Positions 26,854-35,974 are shown, counted from the stretch's first letter. The stretch is DNA of 64,000 nt from Methylobacterium phyllostachyos (GCF_900103445.1 NZ_FNHS01000017.1:50004-114003); one strand, 5' to 3'. Numbers and translations: made by a program. The notes: generated by a model not told the origin, from the letters alone.

Positions 26854-28428
26854 ATGACTTCGACGACCGATTCGACCAGCACCACCGCCCGCGACCGCAT
26901 CCTGATCTTCGACACCACGTTGCGCGACGGCGAGCAATGCCCCGGCGCCACCATGACGTTCGACGAGAAACTGGCGGTGGCCGAACTCCTCGATACGATG
27001 GGCGTCGATATCATCGAGGCCGGCTTCCCGATCGCCTCCATCGGCGATTTCGAGGCCGTGTCGGAGATCGCCAAGCGCACCAAGCGCGCCACCATCGCGG
27101 GCCTCGCCCGCGCGATCCCGGCCGACATTGCCCGGGCGGGCGAGGCCGTGCGGCACGCCAAGCGCGCGCGGATCCACACCTTCGTGTCGACCTCGCCGAT
27201 CCACCTCGCCCACCAGATGCGCAAGAGCCAGGACGAGGTTGTCGAGATCATCCTGAAGACCGTGGCCCAGGCCCGCGACCTCGTGGAGGACGTGGAATGG
27301 TCGGCCATGGACGCCACCCGCACGCCGATCGACTACCTGTGCCGCTGCGTCGAGGCCGCCATCAAGGCCGGCGCCACGACGATCAACCTGCCCGATACGG
27401 TGGGCTACGCCACGCCCTCCGAATACCGCGACATGTTCGCGAGCGTCCGCGAGCGGGTGCCGAACGCCGACAAGGCGGTGTTCTCGGTTCACTGCCATGA
27501 CGACCTGGGGCTGGCGATCGCCAACTCGCTGGCCGGCATCGAAGGGGGCGCCCGGCAGGTGGAATGCACCATCAACGGCATCGGCGAGCGGGCCGGCAAC
27601 GCGGCGCTCGAAGAGATCGTGATGGCGCTGCGCACCCGCGCCGACGTGCTGCCCTACGAGACCGGCGTCGAATCGACCATGCTGACCCGTGCCTCGAAGC
27701 TCGTGAGCCATGCTACGAACTTCCCGGTGCAGTTCAACAAAGCGATCGTCGGCCGCAACGCCTTCGCGCATGAGAGCGGCATCCATCAGGACGGCATGCT
27801 CAAGAACGCCGAGACCTACGAGATCATGACGCCGGCCTCGGTCGGGCTGACCAAGACCTCTCTGGTGATGGGGAAGCATTCCGGCCGGGCGGCCTTCCGC
27901 TCCAAGCTGGAAGATCTCGGCCTGCACCTGTCGGACAACCAGTTCCAGGACGCGTTCGAGCGGTTCAAGGCGCTCGCCGACCGCAAGAAGCACGTCTACG
28001 ACGAGGATATCGCGGCGCTGGTGGACGAGAACCTCGCCACGGCCCACGATCGGATCCGGCTGGTCTCCCTGTCGGTGATTGCCGGCACCCGGGGCCCGCA
28101 GCGCGCGACGCTGCGCATCGCCGACGAGACCGGCACGCGGATCGAGGAAGCTGACGGCAACGGGCCGGTGGACGCGGTGTTCAACGCGATCTCGGCGCTG
28201 GTGCCGCATCAGGCGCAGCTGGAACTCTATCAGGTCCACGCGGTGACGGGCGGGACGGATGCGCAGGCCGAGGTCTCGGTGCGGCTGCGGGACGGCGAGC
28301 GCAGCGTCACCGCCCGCGGCGCCGACCCGGACACGTTGGTCGCCTCGGCAAAGGCGTATCTCTCCGCACTGAACAAGCTGTCGGCCCACGCGGTGCGCGT
28401 GCATGCGCAGCATGCGGCGGCGGAATGA
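26854..28428 (+). CDS. leuA: 2-isopropylmalate synthase LeuA
   Basis: 524 residues. Catalytic barrel: FDTTLRDGEQCPGATM, SVHCHDDLGLAIANS and the metal-binding HCH; the AHESGIHQDGMLK subdomain; and a C-terminal LeuA allosteric domain (about 390-515) for leucine feedback inhibition. It condenses acetyl-CoA with 2-oxoisovalerate, the first step of leucine synthesis. A Thr/Ser-rich N-terminus of about 12 residues precedes the catalytic domain. Upstream is the candidate leader peptide and hairpin. Confidence 0.96.
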   Translation: MTSTTDSTSTTARDRILIFDTTLRDGEQCPGATMTFDEKLAVAELLDTMGVDIIEAGFPIASIGDFEAVSEIAKRTKRATIAGLARAIPADIARAGEAVRHAKRARIHTFVSTSPIHLAHQMRKSQDEVVEIILKTVAQARDLVEDVEWSAMDATRTPIDYLCRCVEAAIKAGATTINLPDTVGYATPSEYRDMFASVRERVPNADKAVFSVHCHDDLGLAIANSLAGIEGGARQVECTINGIGERAGNAALEEIVMALRTRADVLPYETGVESTMLTRASKLVSHATNFPVQFNKAIVGRNAFAHESGIHQDGMLKNAETYEIMTPASVGLTKTSLVMGKHSGRAAFRSKLEDLGLHLSDNQFQDAFERFKALADRKKHVYDEDIAALVDENLATAHDRIRLVSLSVIAGTRGPQRATLRIADETGTRIEEADGNGPVDAVFNAISALVPHQAQLELYQVHAVTGGTDAQAEVSVRLRDGERSVTARGADPDTLVASAKAYLSALNKLSAHAVRVHAQHAAAE

Positions 28429-28529
28429 GAAAAATTGCGGCTGGGGGTGGACAGCCCCCGGCCCCGTTGGTATCAGCCCGCCACCCCAGACGGACTTGGT
28501 GGCCGCCGGGGTGGGTCGCAGACGCGATC

Positions 28530-28605
<76 letters not shown>

Positions 28606-29217
28606 AGACTTAGCCCTCGTGGCGTTTCACATAAATCGGTTCCGGTTGGGCATACTCCGCGGCGCAGAGCAGCGGGGTCATTTTGGCGTTCATCCCGCCT
28701 GAATGCCTGAGGCCGCAAAGCCCCCGGTGTGGGAGAGGCCAAAGCCCAACCCAGCGCGGTAGACGGGATCGACGGCGTCACGAGCCTCGGCCGTGGGGAC
28801 CATGATGCCGGATGGTTTTTTGACATCCGTCCAGGCGGCCGAGCCTCGATGGATCCAGGCGGATTCTCAGACTGAGCCGAACGTTTGGCGCATCAGGAAG
28901 CGGTCGCCCGACGGCTTAAGGCGACGCGCTACGGCCTCGGTCAAGCCTAAGCCCAGCATCAGCACGCTTCAGGAGGCCATGCACGGCGTGCCATCCGGCG
29001 GACGCGCGAACGGTCGAACGCCCCCGGCCGTGCCGGTGCGCCTCGCGTTGACGGATTACAGGAAGGCCAGGGCGTGCGTACAGATCGCCGCCCACGTCGC
29101 CGCCACGAGGCACTAGATCGGTGAGGTGTTCCCGAACCTGCGCTCGATCGATAGGCCAGGTAGCTCTTCGGCCAAATGGGCTGCGTTAGCGAGCAGCCGG
29201 TGCTCTGAGGGCGCGAC
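28606..29217. other. Gene-poor stretch after tRNA-Lys
   Basis: 612 bases. Reading frames of up to 116 codons exist on both strands, but none has family-like composition, a good ribosome site or support from context. No repeat of the tRNA 3' end was found. It may be decayed accessory DNA. Confidence 0.5.
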
Positions 29218-30354
29218 CTACCAGGTCGCGAGGGCCGAGCGCTTCCAGGTGTTGGTGGCGACGCAGACGTAGATGTGGCCGGCATCCCAGGAGATCTGGC
29301 CGGCCGCACAGGCAGCCGTCGAGGAGGCGGGTGTCTTCGATGCGCCGATCTGAATGCTGTTCGCGCTCGTATAGAGGTAGTTCGCCAGGACGGTGCCGGT
29401 GCCGGTCACGGTGAAGCCCGGGGACGCGAAGGTGTTTCCCGTAATCGTCAGGCCGGATAAATCGATACCGTTGAGAAGCGTGCCGCCTGCCGCCTTGAGG
29501 ATCGTCGAGCCGGCGTTGAACGGAACCTGGCCATGCGCACCCGAGACGTTGATCACATACTTGAAGCCGACCGCGCCTGCGTTGGCGCTGAAGGTCAGCA
29601 TGTCGTCTTTGATTGTACCGGGTGTTTTGTCTCCGCTCAGTGAGACCAGCGACAGGATGCTTTTGTAAGCCACCGAGCACGTCGCATCGCATCCGATGTT
29701 CATCTCGGTGTTGGAGAGTTCCTGGAGGTTCGGCGCGTGGCTCGCCTTCAGGATCGGATTGGTCGCGAAGTAGGCGCCGCGCCCACTGGCGTAGGTAAGG
29801 CTGCCGCGCGCGTGCGTGCCGTTGTCCCCGGCCGTGACGTTCATCGTGGGGATGAACGCCACATAGTACGGGTTGGGCGTCGTGCCGTCGTCGGCCCCGC
29901 TGAACGTCGTCGTCAGCGCATAGGAGGTGCGGTGGCCGGACACGCCGGAGATCGTGTGGGCCTGGTTCCACGCGATGGTTGTGGCGGCCGAAGAGAACCG
30001 GCCCGTGTCGGTGACGCCGAGGTAGGATCCGGAGACCGCCTTCGAGGACGTGCCCGAGAGGGTCTGATTGAGGATGAAACCGTAACTCTGGCCGGCGGGA
30101 GGGGTGATCGTCAGACCCTGCGCCTGGGCCATCCCGGTAAAGGATGGCGCGACGAGGGGCGCCGGGGGCGTGCCCGGCTGAAACTCGATCCGCGCGATAC
30201 CGTCGCCGCCCTGCGCTGCGATGTCGTCCGCCGAGATCAATGGCGCCAAGGCGAGCTCGCCAGCCCGGGCAGCGGTGCCGGGCATGGCGTGCCACAGCCC
30301 GAGGGTCGCAAACGCGGCGCCGAGACAGCACGTCAGGGCGGGAATCGTCCTCAT
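29218..30354 (-). CDS. Secreted Thr/Ser/Gly-rich protein, phage-structural-like C-terminus
   Basis: 378 residues with a signal peptide (about 1-30, MRTIPALTCCLGAAFATLGL). The mature part is rich in Ser, Thr, Gly and Asn, beta-type, without a named domain. Residues 348-378 (AAGQISWDAGHIYVCVATNTWKRSALATW) resemble the short C-terminal segment often found on tail or surface proteins of phages and in Hyphomicrobiales secreted proteins. It is isolated in a gene-poor area after tRNA-Lys, so acquisition by transfer is possible, but its base composition is not far from that of neighbours. Confidence 0.7.
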   Translation of the reverse strand: MRTIPALTCCLGAAFATLGLWHAMPGTAARAGELALAPLISADDIAAQGGDGIARIEFQPGTPPAPLVAPSFTGMAQAQGLTITPPAGQSYGFILNQTLSGTSSKAVSGSYLGVTDTGRFSSAATTIAWNQAHTISGVSGHRTSYALTTTFSGADDGTTPNPYYVAFIPTMNVTAGDNGTHARGSLTYASGRGAYFATNPILKASHAPNLQELSNTEMNIGCDATCSVAYKSILSLVSLSGDKTPGTIKDDMLTFSANAGAVGFKYVINVSGAHGQVPFNAGSTILKAAGGTLLNGIDLSGLTITGNTFASPGFTVTGTGTVLANYLYTSANSIQIGASKTPASSTAACAAGQISWDAGHIYVCVATNTWKRSALATW

Positions 30355-30359
30355 GTCCA

Positions 30360-30760
30360 GTTCCTCACCTAACGAATACCAGTCGGCATCGCGCCAATCG
30401 CCATATCAACGTCAACCCAGCCGCCGAGCTTGATGTGTCGACACACGGTGGGCTGCCGGGCACCCGCTGCGGGCCGAGCCGCTCCAGCGGCCCGATAGAA
30501 CGGGTGACGGGCACGTCGCCGCCTGTGAAGACCGGCGCGTATCGGTCCGGGGTCAGGATGCCACCATGGATCGCCTTAAACTTGAAGAACATCGCGCGAA
30601 GGCGATCTGCGACGCCGGAGGGTAGGCCGGGCGCATCTGGAGCGGACGCTGCTCACAGCCAGCCATGGTGCGCAATCGAGACAGCTTCAGGCCCCACCGC
30701 CGACGGTAAATCCGCTCCGCAAGGATCGTGTGCCAGGACACGCCAATTCTGGAAGCTTGA
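30360..30760 (-). pseudogene. Degenerate reading frame, possible gene remnant
   Basis: In one minus-strand frame, protein-like sequence (ADLPSAVGPEAVSIAHHGWL) is cut by a TGA at about 30660 and then continues in frame (GLPSGVADRLRAMFFKFKAI and beyond) to 30365. The longest ATG-initiated piece is 75 codons, without a ribosome site. I read this tentatively as one gene broken by a stop; no family is recognised. Confidence 0.25.
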
Positions 30761-30814
30761 GCTTACATCCGAGACATGCCGCGAACATTACCGCGGACCC
30801 GATGGAGACACGCC

Positions 30815-30931
30815 ATGACCCTCGCCACCCGGCTCACCGTCGCCGCCGCTACCGCCGCCGCCGCCGTTGCTGTTCTGGCCGGCACCTATGCCGAGATGCT
30901 CGACCGGGCCCTGCCGATGCATTTCGTCTGA
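30815..30931 (+). CDS. Small single-span membrane peptide of 38 residues
   Basis: Ribosome site TGGAGA before ATG 30815. The peptide has an Ala/Val-rich hydrophobic segment (LTVAAATAAAAVAVLAGTY) with a short polar tail ending MHFV. It may be a membrane peptide or a small secreted protein. Function unknown; located within gene-poor DNA. Confidence 0.5.
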   Translation: MTLATRLTVAAATAAAAVAVLAGTYAEMLDRALPMHFV

Positions 30932-31215
30932 TCGCGGTCGATGCTGACCCGGATTCGGCGCATCCGCGGCATCGCCGCGCAACGGCGCCCAGGGACTGAC
31001 AGTTAGGACGGTCTGGACGCCATCCGGGACTGCGTCGTCAATCAAACCGTGCGAGTTGGCGATGCGTCGGGAGATCGCGTGGCCGGTGCGGCCGGAGATT
31101 TCTGAGTGATCGCCGACCCGGTCACGACGCACCGGACGGGCTGTCCGATGCGTTCCAGGCCCTGTGCCCAAGCGCCGGATACCGAGTCGGATCGCCCCGG
31201 TCCGCCGGTATTTCG

Positions 31216-31374
31216 CTAATGCTTCTGGCTGCTCGGGGCGGATTGATCCGTCTGCGGCTCCAGCTTCTGCGCATCCGGCTTCGTAGGTGTGTTGTTCTGC
31301 GCCTGCTTATCGTCACAGGCGGCCAGCCCAAGGATCAGGAGCCCGAGGCCCGCGACACGTTTCCAGTGCGACAT
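31216..31374 (-). CDS. Small lipoprotein
   Basis: 52 residues from ATG 31374 with an excellent ribosome site (GGAGGGATC). Lipoprotein signal MSHWKRVAGLGLLILGLAAC with lipobox LAAC, Cys at 20; the mature part is about 33 residues, Gln/Lys/Pro-rich and probably unstructured. A perfect EcfG-type motif lies upstream. Role unknown. Confidence 0.75.
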   Translation of the reverse strand: MSHWKRVAGLGLLILGLAACDDKQAQNNTPTKPDAQKLEPQTDQSAPSSQKH

Positions 31375-31406
31375 GATCCCTCCGTGTTGCGCGTTCGTCA
31401 CGCGGG

Positions 31407-31432
31407 AACGGTCCTCCGACCGGTCCCGTTCC
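31407..31432 (-). promoter_or_regulatory. EcfG-like promoter motif GGAAC-N17-CGTT
   Basis: On the minus strand GGAAC (31432-31428) and CGTT (31410-31407) are 17 bases apart, 33 bp before the lipoprotein start codon. Full match to the consensus including the C of CGTT. Confidence 0.65.
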
Positions 31433-31784
31433 GCGCAGAATGACGAGCTGCGGCGCGGGATGTGATCGGGACGCGGGATCGGCCGCGCCTGCCACGCATG
31501 TCCGGGACAAACCCACGGCCCGAAGATGCTGGCATGAAGCGCCTCGCACGCGCATCAAAGGCCGTGCTGGCGGCGCTCGTCTGGCCCCGACCGGCGCCGC
31601 AGCATACGGCTTCCACGGCAGCTTCCGCTGTGTCGGCTTCTCGGAGGGTACGGCTCCCACGGCAGACCCACGGGCTACGGTGCTGACGGCAGGTGAGCAC
31701 GGCGCTGGTCCGCCCTCGTCCGGCCCTGCCCGGAAGCTCCCGGGCAGGGCACCACACCTGGATTGTCGGTATAGAAACGCCGCG
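31433..31784. other. Gap without a supported gene
   Basis: 352 bases. Frames on both strands (for example a minus-strand frame of 119 codons) are Arg/Ser/Ala-rich and look like antisense translation of GC-rich DNA. No motif, RNA or terminator was recognised. Confidence 0.45.
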
Positions 31785-32039
31785 TCAGCGGCCGTTGGGC
31801 CCCGGCTTCGAGCCGGATCCCGCATCGTTGGCGCCCGTGCTGTTGGTGGTCCCCGAGCGGCTCATCGACCCGGTCGATGGTCCGCTGCCCTTCGCGCCGG
31901 GCGTCGATCCCGAACCGGCATCGTTCGGACCCGTACTGTTGGCCGTGCCGGATCGGCTCGTGCCGCCGCCGCTTTCGGCGGCGAGGGCGGGTGCAGCGGC
32001 CATGATCAGGCCGGCGAGAGCAAGGGTCATGAGTTTCAT
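31785..32039 (-). CDS. Small secreted repeat protein
   Basis: 84 residues. Signal peptide MKLMTLALAGLIMAAAPALA. The mature part is a tandem repeat: SRSGTANSTGPNDAGSGSTP and SRSGTTNSTGANDAGSGSKP, units of about 31 residues with a Gly/Ser linker, low-complexity and hydrophilic. It is probably an intrinsically disordered periplasmic or surface protein. A symmetrical EcfG-like motif upstream suggests stress induction shared with the divergent YdcZ gene. Confidence 0.7.
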   Translation of the reverse strand: MKLMTLALAGLIMAAAPALAAESGGGTSRSGTANSTGPNDAGSGSTPGAKGSGPSTGSMSRSGTTNSTGANDAGSGSKPGPNGR

Positions 32040-32094
32040 GGCGTATCTCCCTCGTAGGCCGACAGCCGGTTTCGGTTCGCCGCCGGACTCCTGG

Positions 32095-32121
32095 GGAACC
32101 CTGCGTCGGCGCGGCTGTTCC
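32095..32121. promoter_or_regulatory. Symmetrical, possibly bidirectional EcfG-like promoter
   Basis: GGAAC (32095-32099) - 17 bases - GTTCC (32117-32121): GGAAC-N17-GTT on each strand. It lies between two divergent genes, 51 bp from the plus-strand ATG (32173) and 55 bp from the minus-strand ATG (32039), so it can serve both. Confidence 0.6.
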
Positions 32122-32172
32122 TGGGCAGGGGACCCCAGGATCGGAAGATCCCTCGGTCGCGACAAGGCAGGC

Positions 32173-32616
32173 ATGACGATCCTGATCGCCCTGCTGGCAG
32201 CTGCGGCCGGCATCCTCAACACCGTGCAGACAGGTGCCAACGCGAGCCTGAACAAGGCGCTCGGCCAGCCGATCCTCGCGGCCCTGATCGTGGCGGCCAC
32301 CAACGCGGCAGTCTACCTGCTGGCCGCACCGTTCCTCGGGCTCGGCTGGCCCGGTGGCAACCGGCTCGCGAGCGTGCCCTGGTGGGCGTGGCTCGGCGGT
32401 GCGATGGGCGGTGCCTACGTCCTGGCGATGATCCTGCTGGCCGAACGTCTGGGCGCCGCCGTGTTCACCGGCATCACGGTGACGGCCGCGATCGTCACGT
32501 CCCTGCTCCTCGATCATTACGGCTGGCTCGGCTTCACGCGCCACGCCGCCGGACCCTGGCGGATCCTCGGCGGCCTCCTGATGGTTGGCGGCGTCGCGCT
32601 GCTATCCCTGTTCTGA
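32173..32616 (+). CDS. DMT-superfamily transporter, YdcZ/DUF606 type
   Basis: 147 residues with five hydrophobic segments, the length of a single DMT half. Family marks: LNTVQTGANASLNKALGQP (the N-T-x-Q-x-G-x-N signature) and WAWLGGAMGGAYV. YdcZ-type proteins are integral inner-membrane proteins of the drug/metabolite transporter superfamily; substrate unknown. Shares its promoter region with the small repeat protein. Confidence 0.85.
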   Translation: MTILIALLAAAAGILNTVQTGANASLNKALGQPILAALIVAATNAAVYLLAAPFLGLGWPGGNRLASVPWWAWLGGAMGGAYVLAMILLAERLGAAVFTGITVTAAIVTSLLLDHYGWLGFTRHAAGPWRILGGLLMVGGVALLSLF

Positions 32617-32630
32617 GGCGGGCGTCCCGG

Positions 32631-32828
32631 TCAGCCAACGTCGCCGGGAGCACCCACTTCGCGGGTGGTCACTTGCGCTTCCGCGTCGGGCATCCGGTAA
32701 CCGCGCGCCCAGATGCGATGCGCATCCGTATCGGGCGGGTAAGGATTGGCGGTGACCGGATCGCCGCGGTCGCGCGCGTGGCGCCCCTCGTCGCTGATCG
32801 AGGCCGGGGAGCGGGTCGAGATCGTCAT
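32631..32828 (-). CDS. Small hydrophilic hypothetical protein
   Basis: 65 residues, ribosome site GAGAGG before ATG 32828. The central NPYPPDTDAHRIWARGYRM recalls the short motif seen in ribosome-modulation-factor-like and related small alphaproteobacterial proteins, but that link is weak. It follows the PQQ dehydrogenase gene by 20 bp and is probably in its operon. Confidence 0.6.
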   Translation of the reverse strand: MTISTRSPASISDEGRHARDRGDPVTANPYPPDTDAHRIWARGYRMPDAEAQVTTREVGAPGDVG

Positions 32829-32848
32829 GGCGCGCCTCTCAGGTAGCG

Positions 32849-34189
32849 TCAGCGGAGGATCGGGTTCGACCCGGCCTGCGATTGAGAACTCGCGCCGGTG
32901 ACGCGCCAGACGGTGCCCCCAGCATCGTCGGCGATGAGAAGGCCGCCGTGACTGTCGACGGCGAGGCCGACCGGCCGTCCGTGGGCTTCATGCGCGTCGG
33001 TCACGAAACCGGTCACCACGTCCTGGGCCTTGCCGGACGGCTTTCCGTTCTCGAACGGGACGTAGACGACCTTGTAGCCGTTCAGCGGGTTGCGGTCCCA
33101 GCTTCCATGCTCACCCACGAACGCACCCCCCTGATAGGCCTGGGGGAGGGCGGTCCCGGTGTAGAAGGTCATCCCCAGCGGGGCCACGTGAGAGCTGAGG
33201 GCGTAATCGGGCATGATCGCCGAAGCGACCATCTCGGGCCGCTGCGGCATCACCCGCGGATCGACGTGCTGGCCCCAGTAGCTGTAGGGCCAGCCGTAGA
33301 AGCCACCATCCTTCACCGAGGTCATGTAGTCGGGTACGAGATCCGGGCCGAGCTCGTCGCGCTCGTTGACCACGCACCAGAGCGTCTTGGTCTGCGGCTC
33401 GAAGGTCAGGCCGTTCGGGTTGCGCAGACCGGTGGCGTAGAGGCGGTGCGCGCCGGTCGCCCGATCGATCTCCCAGATCGCCGCGCGATCCTTCTCCTCG
33501 TCGATCCCGTTCTCGGTGATGTTGCTGTTCGATCCGACGCCCGCATAGAGCTTGGTCCCATCCGGGCTGGCGGTCAGGCTCTTCGTCCAGTGATGGTTGA
33601 TGTGCCCCGCCGGCAACTCGGTCAGCTTGACGCCGGGCTCCGTGATCTTGGTCTCGCCGGCCTTGTAGGGGTAGCGCATCACCGCATCGGTCTCGGCGAC
33701 GTAGAGGTCGTCCCCGACCAGGGCCATGCCGAAGGGCGAGTTCTGCTTGTCGAGGAGCACGGAGCGCTGTTCCGGCACGCCATCGCCATCGGCATCCCGC
33801 AACAGGGTGATGCGTTGGCCGGGCGTCTCGGAGGAATGAGACTTTCGCTCCAGCCAACCCATGATGATCTCTTTCGGCCGATTGATTGGCGGCGTCGGGC
33901 CGCCACTCTCCGCGACGAGGATGTCGCCGTTCGGCAGGACCAGGATCGAGCGGGGATTCTTCAGCCCCGTGGCCAGCGCTTTCACCTGAAGCCCCGCGGA
34001 GACCTGCGGGGTCTCGCCCTCCTTCCAGCCGACGGCGCTGGAGACGTGCATCGGCGGGAGCAGATATTGATACGGCTCCGGCAGCGGCGGGTTCGGCCCG
34101 ATCTGCGTCCGGGGATCGATCGGATCCGGCCCACAGGCGCAGAGGGGCAGGAGGAGGGTGGTGGCGAGAACCGCCCGGCCCGGGATCAT
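32849..34189 (-). CDS. PQQ-dependent sugar dehydrogenase (sorbosone dehydrogenase type), lipoprotein
   Basis: 446 residues from ATG 34189. N-terminal lipoprotein signal with lipobox LCAC (Cys at 19). Six-bladed beta-propeller of the soluble glucose/sorbosone dehydrogenase family: GLKNPRSILVLPNGDILVAE, NPNGLTFEPQTKTLWCVVNE, GWPYSYWGQHVDPR, FVGEHGSWDRNPLNGYKVV, GGLLIADDAGGTVWRV. It would oxidise a sugar or sorbosone in the periplasm with PQQ, common in methylotrophs. Its start overlaps the DUF2231 gene by 4 bp. Confidence 0.9.
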   Translation of the reverse strand: MIPGRAVLATTLLLPLCACGPDPIDPRTQIGPNPPLPEPYQYLLPPMHVSSAVGWKEGETPQVSAGLQVKALATGLKNPRSILVLPNGDILVAESGGPTPPINRPKEIIMGWLERKSHSSETPGQRITLLRDADGDGVPEQRSVLLDKQNSPFGMALVGDDLYVAETDAVMRYPYKAGETKITEPGVKLTELPAGHINHHWTKSLTASPDGTKLYAGVGSNSNITENGIDEEKDRAAIWEIDRATGAHRLYATGLRNPNGLTFEPQTKTLWCVVNERDELGPDLVPDYMTSVKDGGFYGWPYSYWGQHVDPRVMPQRPEMVASAIMPDYALSSHVAPLGMTFYTGTALPQAYQGGAFVGEHGSWDRNPLNGYKVVYVPFENGKPSGKAQDVVTGFVTDAHEAHGRPVGLAVDSHGGLLIADDAGGTVWRVTGASSQSQAGSNPILR

Positions 34190-34647
34190 GTCCGCTCTCC
34201 CACTTCGACGCCCACTCCGTGGCGATGCACCAAACTCGCCCCGAGCCACCCGGTCACACCCAGGATCAGCACCACCATGGCCGACAGAACGAGCCCGGTC
34301 GGCACCACCGACGTGTAGGCATCGCGGCTGTGAACGAACACGTTGACGATGCTGAGCGCCAGAGCCACGGCATTGCCGGCCGCGTGGATCCAGGCCGTCC
34401 GGATCTCCCGGATCCGGCGGTCTCCGAAGAAATCGATCAGGCCCGCCAGAACGGCCAGCGCCGACACGATGAGTCCGACGCTCAGCAGCCACGCGGAAAA
34501 ATTCGCCCACTGCATGTTGGCGGTGATCCAGTAGGCGATGTCGGTCACCAGCGTCCCGACGAAGCAGACAACCGGGATCGGGACCAGCATCGCGTGAATC
34601 GGATGTCCGGCGACCTGGGCGGTCGATTGCGGGTTGGCCTGTCTCAA
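34186..34647 (-). CDS. DUF2231 membrane protein
   Basis: 153 residues, four membrane segments, and the DUF2231 opening GHPIHAMLVPIPVVCFVGTLVTDI with two conserved His. DUF2231 proteins often accompany PQQ or cytochrome-linked dehydrogenases and may take part in electron transfer, which fits the 4-bp overlap with the PQQ dehydrogenase gene. First gene of that operon. Confidence 0.88.
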   Translation of the reverse strand: MRQANPQSTAQVAGHPIHAMLVPIPVVCFVGTLVTDIAYWITANMQWANFSAWLLSVGLIVSALAVLAGLIDFFGDRRIREIRTAWIHAAGNAVALALSIVNVFVHSRDAYTSVVPTGLVLSAMVVLILGVTGWLGASLVHRHGVGVEVGERT

Positions 34648-34765
34648 GCGAGTATCCTCGTCACGCGATCATCTCGTGCGCCATTCGATCTACCCTACGC
34701 GCCGAGAGATGTTCCCGCCTCGCCCGCCGTCGCGCACGGTAGGCCTATGGGGCGACGCTGCTCCC

Positions 34766-34993
34766 TCAATGCGACCGGTCGGTCCGGTCCGGCGCGCGGC
34801 CCTTGCCGCTGTGCGTGTGATGACTGTCCCGTTCCCCGCCGCCGCCGGACACGTGCGACTTCGCATCGTTCGTCGGCGCGCCGGGCTCGGGACCGTCGTG
34901 ATGCGCCGCCTGCGGCTTCGATGCGTCCTGGTGACTGCTCCCCGGCCCACCGTGATGCCGATCGGCAGCCGGGTTCTTCTTCGACGTGCTCAT
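34766..34993 (-). CDS. Small His-rich disordered protein
   Basis: 75 residues, MSTSKKNPAADRHHGGPG at the N-terminus, very rich in His, Gly, Ser and Asp with no hydrophobic core. It resembles the small hydrophilic proteins at 55.4-56.0 kb in style, though not in sequence. Might bind metal through His clusters; no evidence beyond composition. Confidence 0.5.
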   Translation of the reverse strand: MSTSKKNPAADRHHGGPGSSHQDASKPQAAHHDGPEPGAPTNDAKSHVSGGGGERDSHHTHSGKGRAPDRTDRSH

Positions 34994-35205
34994 GAGGATG
35001 CCCTGTCCTGTCGCTCGGCGCACACGCCCCGGGATCGCCGGCGGTCCGTCCGGAATGCACGGGCCGCAGATTGCGTTGTCCCACCCGACGACCAGAATGG
35101 GACGAACCTGATCCGAAGGACCGGCCGGCCGTTGCGTCCCGCGTCGGATAGGAGCCGTCTCGGATCCTTGGCCAACCGGACGGCGAACCCGCGGTTCCGG
35201 CCGTC

Positions 35206-35700
35206 TCAGCGGCCCGTGTAACCGGAGGCCGCCGCGGCCGCCCGAAGGCGCGCGAACGCGAGGGTGTAGCGCTCGCGCAGGAAGGGCGCGGAGGGCGGGA
35301 TCCGGGCGGGTGAAAGATTGTCCTCAGTGTCGGACATCTTCACGAGGAACGCGGCAAGATCACCGGTCTCGATCAGCGTGGTGATTCGTTCGGAGTAAGC
35401 AGTCCGGGATTGGGGCTTCGTGAGGATCGTCACGGTCCGGACGATGTCAGGCGCGAACCCCGCTGCGCGCAGGTCTGCCGCAGTGCGCGGGGTGTCCTCC
35501 AGCACATCGTGAAGCAAGGCTGCCTGCATGATCTGCATCGGATCGATATCGAGCCCATCGACGAGGCGGGCATGGCCGGCGCGAGCGAGGGCGGCATTGG
35601 CGACGCGTTCCAGGTGCCGCATGCAAGGTTCGCCACTCTTGTCGAGCTGACCCGCATGCGCGGTAAGGGCGAAGGTATGGGCATCGAAGATCGTCGTCAC
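35206..35700 (-). CDS. HD-domain hydrolase, MESH1/RelA-like
   Basis: 164 residues from GTG 35700 (a longer frame to 35769 adds low-quality residues). HD_4 signatures: FALTAHAGQLDKSGEPCMRHLERV with the first metal-binding His, AALLHDVLEDTPRTAADL with the HD pair plus ED, and MSDTEDNLSPARI. It matches the hydrolase half of (p)ppGpp-metabolising enzymes such as MESH1. A role in alarmone hydrolysis is likely by family but not proven. Monocistronic. Confidence 0.8.
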   Translation of the reverse strand: MTTIFDAHTFALTAHAGQLDKSGEPCMRHLERVANAALARAGHARLVDGLDIDPMQIMQAALLHDVLEDTPRTAADLRAAGFAPDIVRTVTILTKPQSRTAYSERITTLIETGDLAAFLVKMSDTEDNLSPARIPPSAPFLRERYTLAFARLRAAAAASGYTGR

Positions 35701-35974
35701 GAGGCGCCCCGCCGCAAACGTCTGGCCCCTGCTGCTGCCTGATGTTCCGCTACCGGCAATCGCCGCCAAGCCACCGTCGTTCCCGCGCGGGTATCCGGTT
35801 CCACGACGGTACCGGGCGGCACCGACAGCCCGACCTACCGCATTTTGGGGATGCGGGATTTTCGCGATCCGTCAGAACGTTAATAGCGGCATCACTATTG
35901 CCCAAGTGGCCAGGCATAGCCATTTCTTGTCTCTTGAGCGGACAAGCGGTGGATCGCAGTCCAGGATTGAGCCA

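Noticed and set aside
28793..29116. 107-codon frame after tRNA-Lys
   Set aside because: No ribosome site, no domain-like segments, and an equally long frame lies on the opposite strand.
30365..30592. 75-codon minus-strand frame as an intact gene
   Set aside because: Protein-like sequence continues upstream through a stop codon, so it was listed as a remnant.
31398..31757. 119-codon minus-strand frame
   Set aside because: Arg/Ser/Ala-rich, overlaps the lipoprotein promoter motif, and has no start context.
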